From NCBI GenBank assembly GCA_028753945.1, contig JAPNXP010000002.1, forward strand, positions 6,758,001-6,822,000: a stretch of 64,000 nt of DNA. The letters run 5' to 3'. This document shows positions 1-9,750 of this stretch, one piece after another. A program made the position numbers and the translations under genes. Each line of letters opens with the position of its first letter. Within the stretch, counting starts at the first letter, position 1. This DNA is from Hexactinellida sp. DTS-2022. Taxonomy: Eukaryota > Porifera > Hexactinellida. The notes beneath the pieces were generated by a model. That model saw nothing but the letters and a program-made list of their open reading frames with translations, was not told where the DNA came from and ran no database searches.

Positions 1-59
1 GCCTGGACAGTAGTTCCTGTTGATGTGTGGCTCAATATTAAATAAATATACCAAATTTT

Positions 60-720
60 AGTTAAGGTTGCAGTATACCATCGAATTTCCGAAAAATAAT
101 CGATAAAATATCAATCCTAATCAATTTTGATTTTATTGCATTTTCGACCTCTATGGTTACTTCTAATCACTCTCACGAATTTTCTAGGTAAAATACACAT
201 TTTCTTTCAAGTTATAGACTATTATGTCACCATCACTTCCGAATCTATGTTTACCTTTGTGCACTCTCACGAAATTACTAGGTAAATCCAGATTGAATTT
301 CAAGTTATAGACCCTTATGTCACCATCACTCAGGTTGCTTGTACACGATTGAACACTGAAATAATACGATAAAATATCGAAACAAAATCAATTTAGATTT
401 ATAATATATTGCATTTTTGGAATCTATGTTTACCTCTGAGAACTCTAACGAAATTGCTAGGAAAATACAAATTATATTCCATAATACAGACACTTTTGTC
501 ACAACTCTTCACATTGCAGTGTATGATCGATCACTAGAAATTCGATATAATATGAACCCTAATGAATTTGATAATATTGCATTTTTGGCTTCAATAATAA
601 CCTCTGAGCCTCTCTTGTAATTACTAGGAAAAATCAAGTTATATTTCAAGTTATATACACTTGTCAAACCCGCTTCAGAACTAAATCCTTTTGGTCTAAA
701 GATAATATGCATATTACAAC
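60..720. repeat. Subterminal tandem repeats of the left MULE end
   Basis: A diverged block recurs here with starts near 150, 241, 421 and about 597, mostly spaced 175-180 bp with one short 91-bp step. Each block reads roughly 'TATGTTTACCTCTGAGCACTCTCACGA', then '.TTACTAGGAAAAT' and 'TTTCAAGTTATAGACACTTATGTCA', followed by an AT-rich link ending in TATTGCATTTTTG. A further copy lies at about 1310-1430. The right arm (about 56060-56460) has two copies in the opposite orientation. Subterminal repeats of this kind are often transposase-binding arrays in DNA transposons; that role is inferred here. Confidence 0.6.
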
Positions 721-830
721 TGGTCAATTATGAGGTATATCATATTACTTCACTCACATATTTTGTGTCTCCCCCTTCTTATTGCCTCCTCTCCATTATT
801 TTCCTCCAACCTCCACAACAAAGATCCTCC

Positions 831-1231
831 TCAGCGTGTGAGGAGGAATGCTAGAATGGGGAGGCCTATGGCCCCTAGGAACTTCAAATATTCCATACTT
901 CTTTCTAGGGCCATAGCCCTCTCCTTTGTCTGTGCCAGGTCCTCGATGAAGACCTGGGCCGCCTGGCGGAGTGCTGCTTCCCGGTTCTCGGGGGCCATGG
1001 CTCGGGCCTCCATTTTCTGGGATTGGTCCCACCAGTACAATGTAGTTCCTAAATTTATACAATTGTAAGATTTCAGTAGAGTAAATTATAATGTGTGAAC
1101 TTACTTTTGGATAGCATCAAAGAACTGTGGAGCCGAGTCATTGATCGGCTCCAACTAATACCGTCATATGCCGGAGGCGGTGGACGGCTCCAACTAATAC
1201 CGTCATATGCCGGAGGCGGTGGACGTGTCAT
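831..1231 (-). CDS. Two-exon small protein with PPPAY repeats and C-terminal membrane anchor
   Basis: Exon 1 is 1231-1105, the intron 1104-1049 (56 nt, donor AAAA|GTAAGT, acceptor AATTTAG|G), and exon 2 is 1048-831, ending in TGA. The joined frame is open from an ATG and codes for 114 residues. Residues about 3-29 hold a perfect 13-residue duplication containing PPPAYDGISWSR, a PPxY-like motif of the kind bound by WW domains. The middle is Ala/Glu/Gln/Arg-rich and probably helical or coiled-coil. The last ~20 residues are a hydrophobic segment (FLGAIGLPILAFLL) ending TR, as in tail-anchored membrane proteins. I do not recognise the family. It lies between subterminal repeats of the left MULE end and is missing from the right copy, so it may be captured cargo. 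It is clearly more GC-rich than its flanks. The splice sites and phase fit well; the function is unknown. Confidence 0.55.
1141..1224. repeat. 39-bp tandem duplication inside exon 1
   Basis: Two adjacent, essentially perfect 39-bp copies contain CTCCAACTAATACCGTCATA and GCCGGAGGCGGTGGAC. The period is a multiple of three. On the minus strand it duplicates a 13-residue peptide with the PPPAY motif, which supports a translated sequence or a very recent slippage event. Confidence 0.85.
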
Positions 1232-1784
1232 GTCTAATTTTGAAAACAGTATACAAACAATATAGTTCCACTAACCTATAGATAATTTGTAAAAATATCA
1301 TTTATCAACCATTTATGTTTTATTGCATTTTTGAATAGGTTTTCCTTTTGTGAGCACTCATAGTAGAAATTGAAACTAAGTTGACAATTTGGTAACCTAT
1401 AACTTATTTTCTGACCTTTACTTCAGAAAAATTCATTGGAGCATTCAAATCACGCGAATAATGTTTCTGATACCAATAAAGCAATTACAACTTATCCCTC
1501 ATTGGGTCAAACAGAGTTATCTAAATTGAAAAGCTACAACACATACGTAATCAAACACAATCCTTCTCGACAATTTCTTTTCAAATTGGAAACTCAGAAA
1601 CTTGTGACAATAAAAATATAATCGATTTTCCCTCAATTGGATAACTCCCTTATTGTGACTATTCGTATAAATCATATAATTGTACTTATTATTCAATTGC
1701 CAACTATACAATAGTATAGTGGTCTATTATTTACTACATACATTACTAATACTATTATTACTACAAATCTAACTATTATTATTA

Positions 1785-2087
1785 TTATTGTTTACACATC
1801 TGGTAGAACTCTAGGGCCTCATCTTGCGGAAGTTGGGCATTACCTTCCCACATAGCGTGTGCGTGTCCTCTGCGGAGGTCATTGATATAAAATCTAGGGA
1901 GACGCTGACAACTTCTCGCATTTATCCTCTCAATCTTCCGTGCCGCGCGGAGAGCTAGTTGAATCCTCTGCTTTTCCCTTTGCAGAGACAATATGTTATT
2001 TTGTAACATATTGCGTGTTCTTGTTGAAGGCGCCATCCTCAAACAGCCATTCATATACAATATGTCGCCACGTATTGCCGATGTCAT
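1785..2087 (-). CDS. Small basic protein of the MULE end (left copy)
   Basis: An ATG-initiated frame of 100 residues, uninterrupted and richer in GC than its flanks. It is strongly basic and probably alpha-helical: LQREKQRIQLALRAARKIER is a likely amphipathic or coiled-coil stretch (about residues 34-53). The C-terminal third is the conserved part: LRRGHAHAMWEGNAQLPQDE, about residues 71-90, followed by ALEFY. The frame at 55505-55792 in the inverted copy has the same architecture, with matching L-rr-A-MW-G-AQ-P-D-ALE-Y positions, although the DNA has diverged a lot. This suggests past selection on the protein. It is transcribed away from the transposase, sharing a probable bidirectional promoter at 2088-2510. 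I do not recognise the family; it could be an accessory DNA-binding protein of the element. Confidence 0.6.
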   Translation of the reverse strand: MTSAIRGDILYMNGCLRMAPSTRTRNMLQNNILSLQREKQRIQLALRAARKIERINARSCQRLPRFYINDLRRGHAHAMWEGNAQLPQDEALEFYQMCKQ

Positions 2088-2347
2088 AATACAAACAATT
2101 ATTTATTATAATATAATATTCCAAAAAACTACTGTTATTCAATAATTGAATCTATTTATACGTAATAACCCAACGAGTAAACTAAATTTTATGCATATAA
2201 AAGAATAACTTCGTCGGTATTCCTTCATCTGGTAAATTTACCCCTTCAATAACTAATTTTTGATGTGAATTACCTACAATAATAAATTAATAATGGTTCC
2301 TTTCATACTGTTTGTTTGTCAACTTTGATGCACTGAGTTTTATTTTG

Positions 2348-2369
2348 AAATCTGCGCATGCGCAGATTT
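2348..2369. promoter_or_regulatory. Palindrome with NRF1-type core in divergent promoter
   Basis: A perfect 22-bp palindrome with core TGCGCATGCGCA, the known consensus for the animal transcription factor NRF1. It lies between the start of the minus-strand basic protein gene (2087) and the plus-strand transposase region (about 2590). This is the usual place for a bidirectional promoter element. In the right copy the equivalent site (about 55218-55240) has decayed. Confidence 0.5.
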
Positions 2370-2479
2370 CATTATGCCATAATGATTCTATTCTTATCAC
2401 TCAGACGCAATTAGTGCATCTATATTTGTAACGAATAAGACCACCCGCATTGCCATTATGACATTATAGCACTACTGTG

Positions 2480-2488
2480 TATATAAAT
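2480..2488 (+). promoter_or_regulatory. Probable TATA box of the left transposase unit
   Basis: TATATAAAT stands about 100 bp before the first conserved ATG-like position of the plus-strand frame. The same arrangement (TATATA, then ACTTTCACTAAACTCAA) is kept in the inverted copy near 55070-55115, so both the sequence and the spacing are conserved. Confidence 0.45.
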
Positions 2489-2589
2489 AATACTTTCACT
2501 AAACTCAATTGTTATTCAAAACTTCTTACTTCTTATTGCTTGATATTTATTTATTTGTTTTTCAATTTATTTTCTATTCAAACGAATTT

Positions 2590-4032
2590 GGAGATGATTT
2601 CCCTAGAAGCCTGGGAGGCTGTATTGGTGTGTGGGCAGGAAGAGTGAGGCTGTCTTCCAAGACTAGTGCCCCGAAAATAGATATTTCACTCGGGCAGACA
2701 TTAGATATTTTTGTGGGGCATATCCACACTTCTGGTGCTCGCTGTTATTCTAATTTTATTGATTGTTGGTGGTGTGGAGGAACACCTGGGACCTCCTCGA
2801 AAGGATCCAAGTTCGAGTTCGGAGGAAGAGATTGATGTACCGAAAGATTTTGATTTTGGAGGAACTTCGGAAGGTAAATTTGTGTTTTCAGCTCCTATAA
2901 CTCCCATAATAATAAAGGAAAACGTAGAGTTGTTGTTGGCTCTAAAAAGCGTCCTAATAAATTCCGTGGACACATAATGCGCGAAAAGGTGGCCTTAGCT
3001 CCTGAGTATGCTCCCGTTCCAACAAATAGCAGCCGAGCAAGTGTAACGGAGTCTCTTGATGTTCTTGAGCTATCCGCTAAGGTCCCCAGAATTTCTGTGG
3101 AGATCCAAAACGAGACCATACCATTTTTGGATAGCCAAGAACATCAAGATACTCCGTTATCTGAAAGTCAGCCTAAGCTTACAACTGCCCAATCAAAAAT
3201 CTCCCCAATCATTTACCAGATCTTCCACTTGAGGAACTGGAGATTTTTGAGGTCGGCAAATCTAGGGGTCAAAAAATATATTTATGTAGGGTAGAAGGGA
3301 ATGCACTTTTGAATATAGGAATTTTAGAGGGAGCACTAGATGAAATTTCAGTGTGTAAGTTTTGTAGTAAAGGTCGGCTAACTTTCTATCGAACATCTTA
3401 TAATCATGGATTGGCCTTGCATTATTGTATTGTTTGTGATCAATGTTTTGCAGCTACTCCTTTCTATACTCTCCCTCAGAATAGTACCCCCATTCTGACA
3501 CAGATAATACAATAAAGTTTGGTCATAACTTGTTACAAATTTTGGGAGGTAGATTAGTTGGAATTGGTAAATCAGGACTTGATTTCCTAATACTTTCATT
3601 GGTTTGCCATCAACTTTATCTAATAGAGCATTTTACAAAGCTCAAGCATATTTATCTAAGGTTTCCACGGATGTAGCACAAGCAAGCTGTATGCGGGCAG
3701 CCTTAGAGTTGAGAGAAAACCACAATACGGCAGATTCAGAATTTTTAGAGGTTACTGTTTCTCATGACGGAGCCTATAAAAAAAGGGGGGGCAAAGCGGG
3801 CTGTGGATTCTCAAGATACTGCGTTGCTTGTGCTATATCCGTGGAAACTGGGAAAGTACTAAGCTATGAAATTTCCTGTAATAGTTGCAAATTGTGCATT
3901 GAGAAGCAACAAGCTCTTAGGGACAAACGATTAGAATTAGCTGAATATAAAATATGGAAAGAAATGCATGAATCTAGTTGCCAGGCCAAAGAATATGGCA
4001 AATATAGCAGGGCTTTACATAAATCATTTTGA
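2590..4032 (+). pseudogene. Decayed, 3'-truncated Mutator-like transposase
   Basis: Several frames together resemble the first half of the transposase at 42347-44900. A basic segment with KKRPNKFRGHIMREK (about 2955-2990) aligns with KKKRARFYGNQFGG there. At 3309-3515 there is a Cys-x2-Cys pair (SVCKFC, then CDQCF). From about 3520, LLQILGGRLVGIGKSGLDFL continues into PSTLSNRAFYKAQAYLSK. VTVSHDGAYKKRGG (about 3750) carries the first catalytic Asp, then CNSCKLC. Frames change near 2930, 3300, 3520 and 3600. The frame stops at 4032, just before the expected second Asp motif, so two catalytic residues, the C-terminus and any PHD finger are missing. Known family: Mutator-like (MULE) DDE transposases. 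It cannot make an active enzyme. Confidence 0.75.
2711..2977 (+). CDS. Small membrane-segment frame overlapping the transposase start
   Basis: An 88-codon frame starts with a strongly hydrophobic stretch, GISTLLVLAVILILLIVGG (about residues 3-21), followed by an acidic Ser-rich tail. The inverted copy encodes the same hydrophobic stretch from an ATG at 54903 with conservative changes (GISTLLVAAVVIMLLIVGG). In the left copy an extra base separates this stretch from the matching upstream residues (DISLGQT). It could be a separate small membrane protein, or the hydrophobic run may simply be a by-product of the DNA sequence ahead of the transposase. The conservative substitutions favour the first reading only weakly. 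Confidence 0.3.
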   Translation: MWGISTLLVLAVILILLIVGGVEEHLGPPRKDPSSSSEEEIDVPKDFDFGGTSEGKFVFSAPITPIIIKENVELLLALKSVLINSVDT

Positions 4033-4522
4033 TGATTAAATTTTCAAATTAAATCAATGATTTATGATTGATCTTTGGGTAACATTCAATGATTTGATGA
4101 TTGATTTTTTCTATTTCATTTTTAGAATGATTTGATTTTGATTGATTTGTGAAAAGTTAAGGAGATAGAGGATCAGAAATTAGAAACAATTGGTTTACAA
4201 AATCTAATTTTCGGAAAATGCTCTAACTTATAATTATTAATGATCAACACAATAACAATAAATTTTAAGTGACATTTTCTCAAAAGTCCACATATATTGC
4301 CAGGTGCGTGCTTTGTTTAAAAGATAGCACAAAATAATGTGTGTTTATATATCCATGGTTCAAGACCGATAAGCATTTTTAAATAACCACAAATGTTAAA
4401 TATAATCTTGGAATATGGTATGATTTAAAAAAAAAATTTATTTTATTTTGGGATTTCTATAATTCAATAAATTTGGGTAGGTAGGTTCTAAGTTAATTAA
4501 ATCAACAATACAGTCAACTCCG
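4033..4522. other. Gene-free AT-rich stretch before the satellite
   Basis: No coding signal. About 4035-4150 is cryptically simple sequence built on ATGATTGATTT. The satellite starts at about 4523 in the middle of a monomer. Confidence 0.6.
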
Positions 4523-6631
4523 CTTAATTTGTCAAATGTTTGAATTCTTTGATATATCAATAAATTGAATTCCGTTCAATAACTCGTTATAGCACTTGTT
4601 GTAATTATTGTCTATTTATCCGGAATTCTATTGTGAAATGTCTATTGTTCTGCAAGTTTCATATTTTGCAGTTTTTTCTGAAGTTATCTGTTCCTTTGCG
4701 ACATGTTTGAACTCTTTGACACATCAATAAACTCTATTCCGGTTGTGACAGTTATAGCACTTGTAGTAATTGGTGTCTATTTATCCCGAAGTCGATTGTG
4801 AATTGTCTGATTCGTCTACAAGTTACAAATTCAGCACTTTTCCCTGAAGTTATCTGTTCCTTTGTCAAATGTTTGAACTCTTTGATACATCAATAAATTG
4901 ATTTCCGTTTACTAACTCGCTATACCACTTGTAGTAATTGTTGTCTATTTACCCGGAAAGTCTATTGTGAATTGTCTGTTTGTTCTACAAGTTACAAATT
5001 CTGCACTTTTCCCTGAAATTAACTGTCCCTTTGTCAAATGTTAGAATTCTTTTATACATCAATAAATTGAATTCCGTTCAATAACTCGTTATAGCACTTG
5101 TAGTAATTGTTGTCTATTTATCCGGAAGTCTATTGTGAATTGTCTATTGTAGTGCAAAGTTTCATATTCTACAGTTTTTTCTGAAGTTATCTGTTCCTTT
5201 GCGTCATGTTTGAACTATTTGATACATTAATAAACTGTATTCCGGTAGTGACAGTTATAGCACTTGTAGTAATTGATGTCTATATATCCGGATAGTCTAT
5301 TGTGAATTGTCTGTTTGTTCTACAAGTTAAAATTCTGCACTTTTCCCTGAAGTTATCTGTTCCTTTGTCTAATGTTTGAACTCTTTGATACATCAATAAA
5401 TTGATTTCCGTTTATTAACACGTTATACCACTTGTAGTAATTGTTGTCTATTTGTCCGGAAAGTCTATTGTGAATTGTCTGTTTATTCTACAAGTTAGAA
5501 ATTCTGCACTTTTCCCTGAAGTTATCTGTTCCTTTGTCAAATGTTTGAATTCTTTGATAAATCAATAAATTGATTTCCGTTCATTAACTCGTTATAGCAC
5601 TTGTAGTAATTGTTGTCTATTTATCCGGAAGTTTATTCTGAATTGTCTGATTGGTCTACAAGTTACAAATTCTGCACTTTTCCCTGAAGTTATCTGTTCC
5701 TTTGTCAAATGTTTGAACTCTTTGATACATCAATAAATTGATTTCCGTTTATTAACTCGTTATACCACTTGTAGTAATTGTTGTCTATTTATCCGGAAAG
5801 TCTATTGTGAATTGTCTGTTTGTTCTACATGTTACAAATTCTGCACTTTTCCCTGAAGTTATCTGTTCCTTTGTCAAATGTTTGAATTCGTGGATACATC
5901 AATAAACTGTATTCCGGTAGTGACAGTTATAGCACTTGTAGTAATTGTTGTCTATTTATCCGGAAAGTCTATTGTGAATTGTCTGTTTGTTCTACAAGTT
6001 ACAAATTCTGCACTTTTCCCTGAAGTTATCTGTTAATTTGTCAAATGTTTGAATTCTTTGATACATCAATAAATTGAATTCCGTTCAATAACTCGTTATA
6101 GCACTTGTTGTAATTGTTGTCTATTTATCCGGAATTCTATTCTGAATTGTCTATTGTTTTGCAAGTTTCATATTTTGCAGTTATTTCTGAAGTTATCTGT
6201 TCCTTTGCGACATGTTTGAACTCTTTTGATACATCAATAAACTGTATTCCGGTAGTTAAAAATATAGCACTTGTAGTAATTGTTGTCTATTTATCCGGAA
6301 GTTTATTGTGAATTGTCGGATTCGTCTACAAGTTACAAATTCTGCACTTTTCCCTGAAGTTATCTGTTCCTTTGTCAAATTTTTGAACTCTTTGATACAT
6401 CAATAAATTGATTTCCGTTTATTAACTCGTTATACAACTTGTAGTAATTGTTGTCTATTTATCCGGAAAGTCTATTGTGAATTGTCTGTTTGTTCTACAA
6501 AGTTACAAATTCTGTACTTTTCCCTGAAGTTATCTGTTCCTTTGTCAAATGTTTGAATTCTTTGTTACATCAATAAATTGAATTCCTTTTAAAGACTCGT
6601 TATAGCACTTGTAGTAATTGTTGTCTATTTA

Positions 6632-9600
6632 TCCGCAAGTTTATTGTGAATTGTCTGATTAGTCTACAAGTTACAAATTCTGCATTTTTCCCTGAAGTTA
6701 TCTGTTCCTTTGTCAAATGTTTGAATTCTTTGATTCATCAAGAAATTGAATTCCCTTCAATAACTCGTTATAGCACTTGAACTAATTGTTGTCTATTTAT
6801 CCGGAAGTTTATTGTGAATTGTCTAATTCGTCTACAAGTTTCAAATTCTGCACTTTTCCCTGAAGTTATCTGTTCCTTTGTCAAATGTTTGAACTCTTTT
6901 GATACATCAATAAACTGTATTCCGGTAGTGACAGTTATAGCACTTTTAGTAATTGTTGTCTATTTATCCGGAAAGTCTATTGTGAATTGTCTGTTTGTTC
7001 TACAAGTTACAAATTCTGCACTTTTCCCTGAAGTTATCTGTTAATTTGTCAAATGTTTGAATTCTTTGATACATCAATAAATTGAATTCCGTTCAATAAC
7101 TCGTTATAGCACTTGTAGTAATTGTTGTCTATTTATCCGGAAGTTTATTGTGAATTGTCTGATTGGTCTACAAGTTACAAATTCTGCACTTTTCCCGGAA
7201 GTTATCTGTTCCTTTGTCAAATGTTTGAATTCTTTGATAAATCAATAAATTGATTTCCGTTCAATAACTCGTTATAGCACTTGTAGTAATTGGTGTCTAT
7301 TTATCCCGAAGTCTATTGTGAATTGTCTGATTCGTCTACAAGTTACAAATTCTACACTTTTCCCTGAAGTTATCTTTTCCTTTGTCAAATGTTTGAACTC
7401 TTTTGATACATCAATAAACTGTATTCCGGTAGTGACAGTTATAGCACTTTTAGTAATTGTTGTCTATTTATCCGGAATGTCTATTGTGAATTGTCTGTTT
7501 GTTCTACAAGTTACAAATTCTGCACTTTTCCCTGAAGTTATCTGTTAATTTGTCAAATGTTTGAATTCTTTGATACATCAATAAATTGAAATCCGTTCAA
7601 TAACTCGTTATAGCACTTGTAGTAATTGTTGTCTATTTATCCGGAAGTTAATTGTGAATTGTCTGATTGGTCTACAAGTTACAAATTCTGCACTTTTCCC
7701 TCAAGTTATCAGTTCCTTTGTCAAATGTTTGAACTCTTTGAAACATCAATAAATTGCTTTCCGTTTACTAACTCGTTATACCACTTGTAGTAATTGATGT
7801 CTATATATCCGGATAGACTATTGTGAATTGTCTGTTTGTTCTACAAGTTAAAATTATGCACTTTCCCTGAAGTTATCTGTTCCTTTGTCAAATGTTTGAA
7901 CTCTTTGATACATCAATAAATTGATTACCGTTTATTAACTCGTTATACCACTTGTAGTAATTGTTGTCTATTTGTCCGGAAAGTCTATTGTGAATTGTCT
8001 GTTTATTCTACAAGTTTCAAATTCTGCACTTTTCCCTGAAGTTATCTGTTCCTTTGTCAAATGTTTGAATTCGTGGATACATCAAAAAACTGTATTCCGG
8101 TAGTGACAGTTATAGCACTTGTAGTAATTGTTGTCAATTTATCCGGAAGTTTATTGTGAATTGTCTGATTCGTCTACAAGTTACAAATTCTGCACTTTTC
8201 CCTGAAGTTATCTGTTCCTTTGTCAAATTTTTGAACTCTTTGATACATCAATAAATTGATTTCCGTTAATTAACTCGTTATACAACTTGTAGTAATTGTT
8301 GTCTATTTATCCGGAAAGTCTATTGTGAATTGTCTGTTTGTTCTACAAAGTTACAAATTCTGTACTTTTCCCTGAAGTTATCTGTTCCTTTGTCAAATGT
8401 TTGAATTCTTTGATACATCAATAAATTGAATTCCTTTTAAAGACTCGTTATAGCACTTGTAGTAATTGTTGTCTATTTATCCGCAAGTTTATTGTGAATT
8501 GTCTGATTAGTCTACAAGTTACAAATTCTGCATTTTTCCCTGAAGTTATCTGTTCCTTTGTCAAATGTTTGAATTCTTTGATTCATCAAGAAATTGAATT
8601 CCCTTCAATAACTCGTTATAGCACTTGAAGTTATTGTTGTCTATTTATCCGGAAGTTTATTGTGAATTGTCTGATTCGTCTACAACTTTCAAATTCTGCA
8701 CTTTTCCCTGAAGTTATCTGTTCCTTTGTCAAATGTTTGAACTCTTTTGATACATCAATAAACTGTATTCCGGTAGTGACAGTTATAGCACTTTTAGTAA
8801 TTGTTGTCTATTTATCCGGAAAGTCTATTGTGAATTGTCTGTTTGTTCTACAAGTTACAAATTCTGCACTTTTCCCTGAAGTTATCTGTTAATTTGTCAA
8901 ATGTTTGAATTCTTTGATACATCAATAAATTGAATTCCGTTCAATAACTCGTTATACCACTTGTAGTAATTGTTGTCTATTTATCCGGAAGTTTATTGTG
9001 AATTGTCTGATTGGTCTACAAGTTACAAATTCTGCACTTTTCCCGGAAGTTATCTGTTCATTTGTCAAATGTTTGAATTCTTTGATAAATCAATAAATTG
9101 ATTTCCGTTCAATAACTCGTTATAGCACTTGTAGTAATTGGTGTCTATTTATCCCGAAGTCTATTGTCAATTGTCTGATTCGTCTACAAGTTACAAATTC
9201 TGCACTTTTCCCTGAAGTTATCTTTTCCTTTGTCAAATGTTTGAACTCTTTTGATACATCAATAAACTGTATTCCGGTAGTGACAGTTATAGCACTTTTA
9301 GTAATTGTTGTCTATTTATCCGGAATGTCTATTGTGAATTGTCTGTTTGTTCTACAAGTTACAAATTCTGCACTTTTCCCTGAAGTTATCTGTTAATTTG
9401 TCAAATGTTTGAATTCTTTGATACATCAATAAATTGAATTCCGTTCAATAACTCTTTATAGCACTTGTAGTAATTGTTGTCTATTTATCCGGAAGTTAAT
9501 TGTGAATTGTCTGATTGGTCTATAAGTTACAAATTCTGCACTTTTCCCTCAAGTTATCTGTTCCTTTGTCAAATGTTTGAACTCTTTGATACATCAATAA

Positions 9601-9750
9601 ATTGCTTTCCGTTTACTAACTCGATATACCACTTGTAGTAATTGATGTCTATATATCCGGATAGTCTATTGTGAATTGTCTGTTTGTTCTACAAGTTAAA
9701 ATTCTGCACTTTTCCCTGAAGTTATCTGTTCCTTTGTCAAATGTTTGAAC
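6632..9750. repeat. Older ~1,848-bp (11-monomer) duplication
   Basis: Variants recur with a ~1,848-bp shift: CCGCAAG at 6632 and 8481, and the 76-codon frames at 6814 and 8662. The blocks at 7318 and 9166 also match, but with more differences (for example TGTCAATTG at 9166). This layer is nested with the 3,357-bp one and looks older. Confidence 0.65.

Larger units (their letters stand above)
53..2975 (+). mobile_element. Left copy of MULE-family end (inverted partner at 54607-56465)
   Basis: Reading inward from about 53, this segment matches the reverse complement of 54607-56465. The shared outer edge is a short block beginning AGTTAAGGTTG, then TAC.CCATCGA and TCGATAAAATATCAA. The arms match again at the small basic gene (1785-2087 versus 55505-55792) and through the start of the transposase region (2590-2975 versus 54607-54990). 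The left arm has extra material at about 550-1510, including a spliced gene, that the right arm lacks. The match is clear but diverged, with many substitutions and indels. Either these are two separate 5' ends of one Mutator-like family, or very long inverted repeats of one large element. No target duplication could be identified. Confidence 0.7.

Noticed and set aside
4509-4535. TA-CAGTCAACTCCGCTTAA at the left edge of the satellite as a pogo-type terminus
   Set aside because: No matching inverted end at the right edge of the array near 28938; a chance resemblance or a lone remnant.
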